The translations under genes and the position numbers were made by a program. Shown here one piece after another: positions 1 to 5,254 of a stretch of 5,668 bases of DNA. The notes under the pieces were generated by a model. It did not search any database. It saw nothing but the letters and a program-made list of their open reading frames with translations, and was not told the DNA's origin. The stretch comes from Rhizobium sp. (GTDB taxonomy: Bacteria; Pseudomonadota; Alphaproteobacteria; Rhizobiales; Rhizobiaceae). The DNA is taken from positions 515 to 6,182 of the forward strand of contig DNPN01000034.1 of NCBI GenBank assembly GCA_003501385.1, written 5' to 3'. How positions within the stretch are numbered: the stretch's first letter is position 1; every line of letters starts with the position of its first letter.

Positions 1-276
1 GGGATGAATGGCCTGCGCACCCGTGCGTCTGGCTGCATCGATAATGCGATCAATCCGAAGATAGCTGTCGCTCGCAGTTGGGCCACCAATAAAAATGGCT
101 TCATCGGCCAGCGATACGTGCGCGCAATCCTGATCGGCGGTTGAGAAAACCACCACTGTCTGCAAGCCCATGCGGGCGGCTGTGCGGATAATCCGGCAGG
201 CAATTTCACCGCGATTGGCAATCAACAATTTGGTGAAGGGGCGCTCAAGGCCGGTGCTATGATCCTTCGTTCCCAT
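1..276 (-). CDS. mccA: Methylcrotonyl-CoA carboxylase biotin-carboxylase (alpha) subunit, N-terminal part; runs off the left edge
   Basis: The first 92 codons of a biotin-dependent acyl-CoA carboxylase alpha subunit are visible; the rest lies outside the window. The biotin carboxylase N-terminal domain is clear: LLIANRGEIACRII at residues 17-30, then a VVVFSTAD strand (41-48), SLADEAIFIG (55-64), SYLRIDRII (71-79) and GAQAIHP (86-92), which normally continues into GYGFLSEN. This domain begins the ATP-grasp unit that carboxylates biotin with ATP and bicarbonate in the cytoplasm. The N-terminal domain alone does not separate methylcrotonyl- from propionyl- or geranyl-CoA carboxylase. I choose methylcrotonyl (liuD) because remnants of mccB and a liuC-like hydratase lie directly upstream in the order of Pseudomonas liuBCD. 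Start is ATG at 276, with AGGTG 8 nt upstream; an in-frame GTG at 279 is an alternative. Nothing visible is broken in it, but its beta-subunit partner here is destroyed. Confidence 0.85.
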   Translation of the reverse strand, partial: MGTKDHSTGLERPFTKLLIANRGEIACRIIRTAARMGLQTVVVFSTADQDCAHVSLADEAIFIGGPTASDSYLRIDRIIDAARRTGAQAIHP

Positions 277-287
277 CACCCTTTCAC

Positions 288-496
288 CTAATGCCCCACG
301 CGACGCTCAAGAAAGGCCGAAAGCCCTTCGCGTGCTTCATCCCCGGCGCGAATATTGGTAATCCGCACCGCCGTCATCTCGCGCAAAGCCGCATCAACGG
401 GTTGACACCTGCCACCTCCTGAAGCAGCCTTTTGGCCTCACCGCATGCGCCCGGTGCCACCGCAAGCAATTGATCGGTGATTGTCTTGACCCGAAC
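288..496 (-). pseudogene. Remnant of enoyl-CoA hydratase family gene (methylglutaconyl-CoA hydratase-like, liuC), C-terminal part with frameshift
   Basis: Only about 68 codons of the C-terminal end survive. In one frame (about 405-496) the sequence reads VKTITDQLLAVAPGA followed by CGEAKRLLQEVAG, the helical region after the crotonase core. It then shifts frame by one base near 402-410 and continues as PVDAALREMTAVRITNIRAG and DEAREGLSAFLERRVGH, ending in TAG at 290-288. The DEAREGLSAFLERR tail is typical of crotonase-family enoyl-CoA hydratases. The whole active-site core, with its oxyanion-hole GGG region and catalytic acids, is missing. Its place between mccB and mccA remnants matches liuC, which hydrates 3-methylglutaconyl-CoA in leucine breakdown. 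The specific substrate is inferred from context only. The stop codon lies 11 nt before the mccA ATG, so the original operon junction is preserved. Confidence 0.72.
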
Positions 497-498
497 AT

Positions 499-645
499 GG
501 CCACGGTGGGTTTGCCAATGTGTTCAATCGGTGCATCAGCTCGGACACTCCAAGAGCCGGATTTGGCCTCGATCACCTCACGCTTCAAAAGCGACAGGAC
601 AGAAACCGCCTGTTCACCGCCCATCATCGAAATACGGGCATTTTG
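499..645 (-). pseudogene. mccB: Remnant of methylcrotonyl-CoA carboxylase carboxyltransferase (beta) subunit
   Basis: A short minus-strand stretch reads NARISMMGGEQAVSVL, then KREVIEAKSGSWS. This matches the highly conserved C-terminal region of MccB, where NARISVMGGEQAASVL and a following IEAKGGSWS are typical. After SWS the reading continues as ADAPIEHIGKPTVAMF. That can be aligned with the APIR..YE..GKPYYA part of MccB if two small deletions are allowed, or with the C-terminal NAPIE motif after a larger deletion. Homology stops abruptly upstream of the Asn at 640-642, where the usual FLWMWP is absent, so roughly the first 430 residues of a normal 535-residue subunit are gone. There is no plausible start codon or ribosome site. 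The intact protein would carry carboxyl groups from biotin to 3-methylcrotonyl-CoA; this copy cannot. Confidence 0.75.
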
Positions 646-730
646 GGAGGAATCAAGGCCTGATAAGGAAGAGCTTGTGGCCTGCTATTCGCGGCTGGTG
701 TTTACCGGCGTCGAAAAACGCAATACCTAG
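638..730 (+). pseudogene. Possible C-terminal tail of an unidentified plus-strand gene
   Basis: Plus-strand codons 638-730 read AFWEESRPDKEELVACYSRL followed by VFTGVEKRNT and a TAG stop. The composition, mixed charged and hydrophobic with many GC-ending codons, looks like a genuine protein C-terminus rather than noise. The frame stays open further left, but there it runs antisense through the mccB remnant, so the coding-like part probably begins at the 640-646 breakpoint. I do not recognise the family. It would be a 3' fragment facing nadC, left by the same rearrangement that truncated mccB. It could also be chance. Confidence 0.28.
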
Positions 731-734
731 AGTT

Positions 735-770
735 TGCCAGGGAAAACCGGATTCCATTTTCCCCTGACAA
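735..770 (-). repeat. Imperfect inverted repeat (weak hairpin) downstream of nadC
   Basis: On the minus strand TTGTCAGGGGAAAA (770-757) pairs with TTTTCCCTGGCAA (747-735) apart from one bulge and one mismatch, around a loop of about 10 nt. It begins 4 nt past the nadC stop, where an operon terminator would be expected. No run of T follows on either strand, so it is at best a weak intrinsic terminator or an RNA 3'-end stabiliser. It also lies between nadC and the plus-strand tail ending at 730, so it could serve both directions. Confidence 0.4.
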
Positions 771-773
771 GCC

Positions 774-1649
774 CTAAAATCCGGGATCAAACACATCAGC
801 CCCAACAAAATCGAGGCCGATGTCCAACACTGGCGCACTATGGGTGATCCACCCTATTGAGAGTAGATCAACACCACTTTCTGCAATGGCGGCAGCCGTC
901 TGCAAGGTAATGCCGCCTGAGGCTTCGGTAATGGCTCGGCCTGCCACGATCTCCACTGCCTGACGCAATTGATCCGGCGTCATATTGTCCAGCAGCACAG
1001 CGTCAGCGCCGACCTCCATGGCCTCATGAAGCTGATCCAGCGTATCGACCTCCACCTCGATTTTCACCATATGTCCGCTACCTGCCTTGGCACGCATAAT
1101 GGCTTCTTTCACGCCGCCCGCAATGGCAATGTGGTTATCCTTGATCAGCACGGCATCATAGAGCGCAAAACGGTGGTTCATGCCTCTGCCCATGCGCACC
1201 GCGTATTTTTCCAACGCCCGTAAGCCCGGCGTGGTTTTGCGTGTGCAGACAACCGCCGCTTTGGTATGGGCCACTGCCTGCACCACTTCAGCCGTAACGC
1301 TGGCAATGCCGGAAAGATGACTGAGGAAATTCAGCGCCACGCGCTCACCCGTCAGCAGCCCGCGCGATGGGCCGCGAATGGTGGCCAGCACATCGCCCGC
1401 CTTCACCGTCTGCCCATCGTGCACATGGCGCTCAAAGGTAATGGCCGGATCGACCAGCTGAAAAGCAATTTCTGCGGCATCCAGACCGGCAATCACCCCA
1501 TTTTTGCGCGAGGCCATCACCACGATGGAGCGGTGATCGGCGGGGATAACCGCCAAGGACGTAACATCGCCCGCAAGGCCCAGATCTTCCAAAAGCGCAT
1601 TGCGTACCAAAGGCTCCACCATCAGACGCGGCAGATTGAATGCAGTCAT
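774..1649 (-). CDS. nadC: Nicotinate-nucleotide pyrophosphorylase (carboxylating), quinolinate phosphoribosyltransferase
   Basis: Converts quinolinate and PRPP to nicotinate mononucleotide, CO2 and pyrophosphate, the last de novo step before the shared NAD route; cytoplasmic. The 291 residues are of family length. An N-terminal sandwich domain with EDLG..GDVTS (21-31) is followed by GERVALNFLSHLSGIA (101-116) and CTRKTTPGLRALEKYAV (135-151). Then come NHRFALYDAVLIKDNHI (158-174), EVEVDTLDQL (198-207), AVLLDNM (217-223), EASGGI (242-247) and SGVDLLSIGWITHSAP (258-273). Residues matching the known phosphate- and quinolinate-binding set are present: R103, R137, K138, H159, R160, K170, E200 and D221. 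The usual RxGGGxNHR loop reads RMGRGMNHR, a glycine-to-arginine change. ATG at 1649 is supported by GGAGAG at 1660-1655, 5 nt upstream. It begins 23 nt after the nadB stop and is the last gene of the nadABC operon. Confidence 0.97.
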   Translation of the reverse strand: MTAFNLPRLMVEPLVRNALLEDLGLAGDVTSLAVIPADHRSIVVMASRKNGVIAGLDAAEIAFQLVDPAITFERHVHDGQTVKAGDVLATIRGPSRGLLTGERVALNFLSHLSGIASVTAEVVQAVAHTKAAVVCTRKTTPGLRALEKYAVRMGRGMNHRFALYDAVLIKDNHIAIAGGVKEAIMRAKAGSGHMVKIEVEVDTLDQLHEAMEVGADAVLLDNMTPDQLRQAVEIVAGRAITEASGGITLQTAAAIAESGVDLLSIGWITHSAPVLDIGLDFVGADVFDPGF

Positions 1650-1654
1650 TTTCT

Positions 1655-1660
1655 CTCTCC
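1655..1660 (-). promoter_or_regulatory. Ribosome binding site of nadC
   Basis: GGAGAG lies 5 nt before the nadC ATG within the 23-nt nadB-nadC gap. It fixes the start at 1649 and gives nadC its own strong initiation signal rather than relying on coupling with nadB. Confidence 0.75.
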
Positions 1661-1672
1661 AGATTGTCTTTA

Positions 1673-3220
1673 TCAGGCCCGCACCCGGCTTTTCACGACT
1701 TTAAGCCCGTCAGAAACCACTTCATGTGCTCGATCTAACACATTTGAAAGACCCATGAATTGACGATCACAAGTTGGTAGCGCAGCGGGATAATCCAACC
1801 GCGCATGGCCGCCGCGGGATTCCTGACGCAGAGAGGCAAAAACGGCAATGGAAAGCGCTACAATGGCTGGATCACTGGTTTCGTCATCGGCCTCAACCAT
1901 GGGCAAAAGCGCCGTAATCGCCTGTCGCAAGCCATCAGCATGGCGCAGCACCCCCAGATGCGAAGAGACGAGGGGGTGAATTTTGCACAGGTCAGCCTCT
2001 GTTGGCACTGGCATTTGCACCATGGGCAAGGCGCGCAAAGACGTCATATCATCCGCCACCCGCATGCCCATCACGGCCGCTTCCAGCAAGGAGTTGCTGG
2101 CCAGACGGTTGGCACCATGCAGCCCTGTGCAGGCCACCTCGCCTGCGGCCCACAGGCCGGTGATCGAGGTGCGGCCATGGCTGTCCGTGGCCACGCCGCC
2201 CATGTGATAATGCACGGCAGGACGCACGGGAATGGGAACAAGCGCGGGATCAATTCCCGCATCCCGGCAGGCGGCATCAATCAAAGGAAATCGCTTGGCA
2301 AAACCTGCCCCCAACGCTTGCCTCGCATCGAGAAACACCTTTCCTCCACGGGCAATTTCGGCGCTGATCGCGCGGGCCACAACATCCCGCGCGGCAAGCT
2401 CCGCCCCCGGCACATTAGCCAGAAACCGCTCTCCGTGCTCGTTGACCAAAACAGCACCCTCACCGCGCACGGCCTCGCTCACCAAAGTCAGTGGAGTGCT
2501 GGGCGTGTCCAGAGCAGTCGGGTGAAATTGCACAAATTCCATATCCGCCAACACCGCACCGGCACGGGCCGCGAGCATAATGCCCTGCCCGTAATTGCCA
2601 ACCGGATTGGTGGTGGCCTGATTAAGCCCGCCAAGCCCGCCGGTGGCCAGCACCACGCGGCTGGCAGCAATCTGCACCGGATGACCATTGGATACGCACA
2701 AGACGCCCGTCACGCATCCATCCACCGTCACCAGACGCCGCGCTTGCGCACCCGCCATCACGGTAATAGACGGCGTGCGCAAGACCCGCTGCACGAGCGC
2801 GCGCATAATCGCGGCACCTGCCCCGTCGCCGCCCACATGCACAATGCGGCGGCGTGCATGAGCTGCTTCCAAGCCGACAATCAGCCTACCCGCATCATCG
2901 CGATCAAACTGCACACCGAAGGATTCCAGCATGGCAATGGCCGCCGGTGCTTCGCTTGTGATCAACCGCACTATAGTGGCATCGCAAAGCCCATCTCCGG
3001 CAAGGCAAGTATCGTTTGCGTGCAACTCTGCCGTATCATCGTCGCCGACACTGGCGGCAATGCCGCCTTGCGCCCATTGGCTGGAGGTTTCCGCCCCAAG
3101 CCCCGCCCGAGTGATCAGCAACACCGGCTGTGGAGCAAGCCACAGCGCTGTGACCAGTCCTGCAAGGCCACTGCCAATCACCACGACAGGATTACGCACC
3201 CCATTTAAAATCGTGCTCAT
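1673..3220 (-). CDS. nadB: L-aspartate oxidase
   Basis: FAD-dependent oxidation of L-aspartate to iminoaspartate, the first de novo NAD step; the unstable product is passed to NadA. The 515 residues are close to the usual 510-540. The N-terminal Rossmann FAD motif VIGSGLAGLVTALW (14-27) is followed by SSQWAQGGIAAS (46-57), the flavin-contacting region of the succinate dehydrogenase/fumarate reductase flavoprotein superfamily. Later motifs are VLATGGLGG (190-198), EFVQFHPTAL (228-237), EAVRGEGAVLVN (249-260), AARDVVARAI (276-285), HYHMGGV (337-343), GEVACTGLHGANRLASNSLL (360-379) and RQESRGGHARLDYP (465-478). H233, R278, the H337/H339 pair and R372 match the active-site His and Arg residues known in E. 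coli NadB, with R278 as the likely general acid. The start ATG at 3220 overlaps the nadA stop as ATGA, implying translational coupling. Upstream there is only a weak GGA about 10 nt away. Confidence 0.97.
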   Translation of the reverse strand: MSTILNGVRNPVVVIGSGLAGLVTALWLAPQPVLLITRAGLGAETSSQWAQGGIAASVGDDDTAELHANDTCLAGDGLCDATIVRLITSEAPAAIAMLESFGVQFDRDDAGRLIVGLEAAHARRRIVHVGGDGAGAAIMRALVQRVLRTPSITVMAGAQARRLVTVDGCVTGVLCVSNGHPVQIAASRVVLATGGLGGLNQATTNPVGNYGQGIMLAARAGAVLADMEFVQFHPTALDTPSTPLTLVSEAVRGEGAVLVNEHGERFLANVPGAELAARDVVARAISAEIARGGKVFLDARQALGAGFAKRFPLIDAACRDAGIDPALVPIPVRPAVHYHMGGVATDSHGRTSITGLWAAGEVACTGLHGANRLASNSLLEAAVMGMRVADDMTSLRALPMVQMPVPTEADLCKIHPLVSSHLGVLRHADGLRQAITALLPMVEADDETSDPAIVALSIAVFASLRQESRGGHARLDYPAALPTCDRQFMGLSNVLDRAHEVVSDGLKVVKSRVRA

Positions 3221-4203
3221 ATCACCAGCATCCGTTCCACGGCCCGCCGCGCAGGTGCCGCAATGGCCGGATCAATGGTCACCTCAGCGCGGTTTCCCTC
3301 AAGCGCCGTGCGGATATTCTTCAGGGTAATCCGCTTCATATGCGGGCAAAGATTGCAGGGACGGATGAAATCCACATCGGGGTGATTGACCGCCACATTA
3401 TCGCTCATCGAACATTCGGTGATCAGCACCACGCGGGCGGGTTGGACGCGGCCAACATAATCGGACATCACTGCCGTTGATCCGGCAAAATCGGCGGCCA
3501 GAACCACCTCAGGCGGACATTCGGGATGGGCCAGCACCACAACACCGGGATGGGCGGCCCGCAGCTCGGCAATATCATCCACTGTAAACAGTTCATGCAC
3601 TTCACAATGGCCGTACCAGCTCAAAATTTGCACGTCAGTCTGGCGGGCAACGTTTTGCGCCAGATATTCATCGGGGATCATCAACACTTTTGGCACGCCC
3701 AGCGATTCCACCACCTGCTTGGCATTGCCAGAGGTGCAGCAGATATCTGAGGCGGCTTTGACCGCAGCAGAAGTGTTGACATAGGTGATGATTGGCACAC
3801 CGGGATTAGCTTGGCGCAGCAGCGCAATATCCTCTGGCGTGATGGAATCGGCCAAAGAGCAACCCGCCGCCATATCAGGGATCAACACGGTTTTGGAAGG
3901 GTTGAGCAGCTTTGCCGTTTCCGCCATGAAGTGAACGCCCGCCATGACAATCACATCGGCCTCCACCTCCATGGCCTTGCGGGCCAGCGCCAGACTATCT
4001 CCAACAATATCGGCCACGCAGTGGAAAATTTCCGGCGTCTGGTAATTGTGCGCGAGGATGACGGCATTGCGCTCCCGCTTCAATCTCAGAATAGCGGCAA
4101 CATCATCCTCAAACATCAACCACTCTGCCTTGGGTACAACCCGGCTGACACGATCATACAACTCAAGCAGTGATGGGGCGGACATTGACAGGGCGGTATT
4201 CAT
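3217..4203 (-). CDS. nadA: Quinolinate synthase A, [4Fe-4S] enzyme
   Basis: Condenses iminoaspartate from NadB with dihydroxyacetone phosphate to form quinolinate; cytoplasmic and oxygen-sensitive. Counting from ATG 4203 gives 328 residues. The three-fold repeated fold is marked by VILAHNYQTPEI (48-59), VGDSLALARKA (67-77), VMAGVHFMAETAKLLNP (86-102), DMAAGCSLADSI (110-121), YVNTSAAVKAASDICCTSGN (141-160), WYGHCEVHE (196-204), AHPECPPEV (225-233) and PCNLCPHMKRITL (282-294). The three cluster ligands are predicted to be C115, C200 and C286. I prefer ATG 4203 because GGAG lies 6 nt before it. Longer readings from TTG 4224 or ATG 4215 add an unconserved SRMEIC stretch, and the TTG lies inside the operator palindrome. 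It is the first gene of nadABC, downstream of a divergent-site-free promoter region with a large inverted repeat. Confidence 0.97.
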   Translation of the reverse strand: MNTALSMSAPSLLELYDRVSRVVPKAEWLMFEDDVAAILRLKRERNAVILAHNYQTPEIFHCVADIVGDSLALARKAMEVEADVIVMAGVHFMAETAKLLNPSKTVLIPDMAAGCSLADSITPEDIALLRQANPGVPIITYVNTSAAVKAASDICCTSGNAKQVVESLGVPKVLMIPDEYLAQNVARQTDVQILSWYGHCEVHELFTVDDIAELRAAHPGVVVLAHPECPPEVVLAADFAGSTAVMSDYVGRVQPARVVLITECSMSDNVAVNHPDVDFIRPCNLCPHMKRITLKNIRTALEGNRAEVTIDPAIAAPARRAVERMLVI

Positions 4204-4209
4204 GCAGAT

Positions 4210-4213
4210 CTCC
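4210..4213 (-). promoter_or_regulatory. Ribosome binding site deciding the nadA start
   Basis: GGAG at 4213-4210 sits 6 nt before the ATG at 4203. The upstream in-frame candidates (ATG 4215, TTG 4224) have no comparable purine-rich site and would begin inside or next to the operator repeat. Confidence 0.75.
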
Positions 4214-4218
4214 ATTCT

Positions 4219-4266
4219 ACTCAAATTGAGTATATCTCCGACACAAGAGATATTCTCATTTCGAGT
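4219..4266 (-). promoter_or_regulatory. 48-bp nested inverted repeat, probable NadQ operator of nadABC
   Basis: On the minus strand the left arm ACTCGAAATGAGAATATCTC (4266-4247) and right arm GAGATATACTCAATTTGAGT (4238-4219) are inverted repeats matching at 17 of 20 positions, around the 8-nt spacer TTGTGTCG. Each outer end is itself a palindromic CTC-N5-GAG box. The outer right box forms a perfect 15-bp palindrome, TACTCAATTTGAGTA (4232-4218). The full pattern is CTC-5-GAG-5-CTC-8-GAG-5-CTC-5-GAG. It overlaps the predicted -10 region and leader of nadA and lies directly after nadQ. Binding by NadQ is inferred from position and from the known predicted role of this regulator family; the symmetry is seen directly. 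Confidence 0.78.
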
Positions 4267-4275
4267 TTATGTCAA
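4247..4275 (-). promoter_or_regulatory. Predicted promoter of nadABC
   Basis: A perfect -35 TTGACA (4275-4270) is followed 17 nt later by TATCTC (4252-4247), a weak -10. Transcription would begin near 4240, giving a leader of about 37 nt before the nadA ATG. The -10 lies inside the left arm of the inverted repeat, so a bound repressor would block polymerase. TATACT at 4234-4229 is a better -10 by sequence but has no matching -35. Confidence 0.55.
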
Positions 4276-4294
4276 TTCTGCAAAATGGAGATGA

Positions 4295-5197
4295 TCAGCT
4301 GCGCGATAGAGGCAATTTCGAACCCGATAAAGCCCGCTCTTCCAGCACCGCATGGCGGTAACGGAACAGCTTGGCAGGCCGCCCGCCGGTCTCGCTGGTG
4401 ACATCGCCGGTTTCCTCGATCAGCTCCTGCTGATCAATCTGCCGGCGGAAATTGGGCTTATGCAGGGTCAGGCCCGCCAAGGCCTCCACACAGCGCTGGA
4501 GCTGCAAAAGCGTAAAACTTTCCGGCATCAGCTCAAACACCACCGGGCGATATTTGATCTTGGCGCGAAGCCGGGCGATGCCGGTGGCAACAATGCGGCG
4601 ATGATCGGCAAACATGGTGCGGCCAATACCTGAGTCGGCATCAACACTGGCATCCTTGACCAATCCAGCCTCAAACATCAGCTCATAGCGTTGCAACACC
4701 AGATCTTCGTTCCAGCTCATGCCATTCAGGCCGAAGGAAAAATCCAGCCTGCGCTGGCGATGGTCGCGGCGGCTCACATCCTGTTCTGCCCAGCTTTGAA
4801 GATGGGTGATGATTGGTGCCAAACAATCCGGCACACCGGCCCGATGATCTTCCCACGGGAAATATTCATACCAACCATGCCAGCCGGGACGGCCAGCGCC
4901 GGGGGCCGCCTGCTCGCGCACAAGGCCCAGATAGCTGATGGAAATCGTACGGCCATCGCCCACATCCAGCGCCCTGTCACGATCCGCAAAGGTGTAAAGC
5001 TGTTCCAGATAACCAACGGGATGGCCGGTCTGATCTTCAATCCACTCGCGCAGACCTGCCTGCAAGCTGCGGTGGCTCACCTCAAACGGGCCAGACGGCA
5101 AGGCGTCACCTCCCCGCACCGTCATCACGCGCGGCTCATCGCCCGTTACAGCGGTGAGAACAGCGATCAATTCGGCGTGGGCGAGTCCGTTTGGCAA
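4295..5197 (-). CDS. nadQ: NadQ-type NAD biosynthesis regulator: degenerate Nudix domain plus winged helix
   Basis: Predicted repressor of de novo NAD synthesis. From TTG 5197 it has 300 residues. The N-terminal half is Nudix-like: LIAVLTAVTGDEPRVMTVR (10-28), LPSGPFEVSHRSLQAGLREW (33-52), then YLEQLYTFADRDR (63-75), a stretch shared with ADP-ribose-linked Nudix regulators of the NrtR kind. The Nudix box reads LREWIEDQTG (49-58). Aligned on its TG, the positions of the REUXEE core are occupied by E, W, I, E, D, Q, so catalysis is unlikely and ligand sensing more likely. The C-terminal FTLLQLQRCVEALAGLTLHK (228-247), NFRRQI and GGRPAKLFRYR (271-281) form an NrtR-type winged helix with a GRPAK wing. 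TTG 5197 is preferred because AAAGGA lies 6 nt upstream; TTG 5218 (307 residues) has no such site and falls in the thrS terminator tail. It precedes nadABC by 91 nt. The ligand is not shown by sequence; ADP-ribose or an NAD-related nucleotide is inferred from the family. Confidence 0.88.
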   Translation of the reverse strand: MPNGLAHAELIAVLTAVTGDEPRVMTVRGGDALPSGPFEVSHRSLQAGLREWIEDQTGHPVGYLEQLYTFADRDRALDVGDGRTISISYLGLVREQAAPGAGRPGWHGWYEYFPWEDHRAGVPDCLAPIITHLQSWAEQDVSRRDHRQRRLDFSFGLNGMSWNEDLVLQRYELMFEAGLVKDASVDADSGIGRTMFADHRRIVATGIARLRAKIKYRPVVFELMPESFTLLQLQRCVEALAGLTLHKPNFRRQIDQQELIEETGDVTSETGGRPAKLFRYRHAVLEERALSGSKLPLSRS

Positions 5198-5203
5198 GCA
5201 ATG

Positions 5204-5209
5204 TCCTTT
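5204..5209 (-). promoter_or_regulatory. Ribosome binding site favouring the internal TTG start of nadQ
   Basis: AAAGGA at 5209-5204 is spaced 6 nt from TTG 5197. No ATG or GTG start occurs in frame nearby, so nadQ probably starts with TTG, a weak start that would keep regulator levels low. Confidence 0.55.
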
Positions 5210-5223
5210 ATGGGGCAAGAGAG

Positions 5224-5250
5224 AAAAGGCCGGGATCGCTCCCGGCCTTT
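5224..5250 (-). terminator. Intrinsic terminator of thrS
   Basis: A perfect 11-bp stem, AAAGGCCGGGA with TCCCGGCCTTT, encloses the loop GCGA (a GNRA-type tetraloop) when read on the minus strand. It starts 4 nt after the thrS stop and is followed by TTTT then CTCTCTT. It separates thrS from nadQ. On the plus strand the same stem is followed by no clear T run. Confidence 0.88.
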
Positions 5251-5254
5251 GATG

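Noticed and set aside
394..627. A minus-strand 77-codon frame as a small novel gene
   Set aside because: Its first 27 residues match the C-terminal region of MccB and its end runs out of frame through the liuC remnant, so it is a pseudogene chimera rather than a designed protein.
470..730. A plus-strand open frame of 86 codons starting at 470 as a complete gene
   Set aside because: Most of it is antisense to the mccB and liuC remnants, with no ribosome site. Only the last 30 codons look coding-like, and I list those separately as a possible fragment.
1805..3208. A 467-codon plus-strand open frame
   Set aside because: It lies wholly antisense to nadB, which has full family motifs; its His/Arg/Gln-rich composition is typical of an antisense shadow of a GC-rich gene.
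4204..4224. Longer nadA from TTG 4224 or ATG 4215
   Set aside because: Neither has a ribosome site, the TTG falls inside the operator palindrome, and GGAG is ideally placed for ATG 4203.
4229..4234. TATACT as the nadA -10 box
   Set aside because: The hexamer is good, but the correctly spaced upstream sequence is GAGAAT, a poor -35. TTGACA fits a start further upstream instead.
4204..4294. A riboswitch in the nadA leader
   Set aside because: The predicted leader is only about 37 nt and the symmetry sits across the promoter as a DNA operator would; I see no aptamer-like arrangement of helices.
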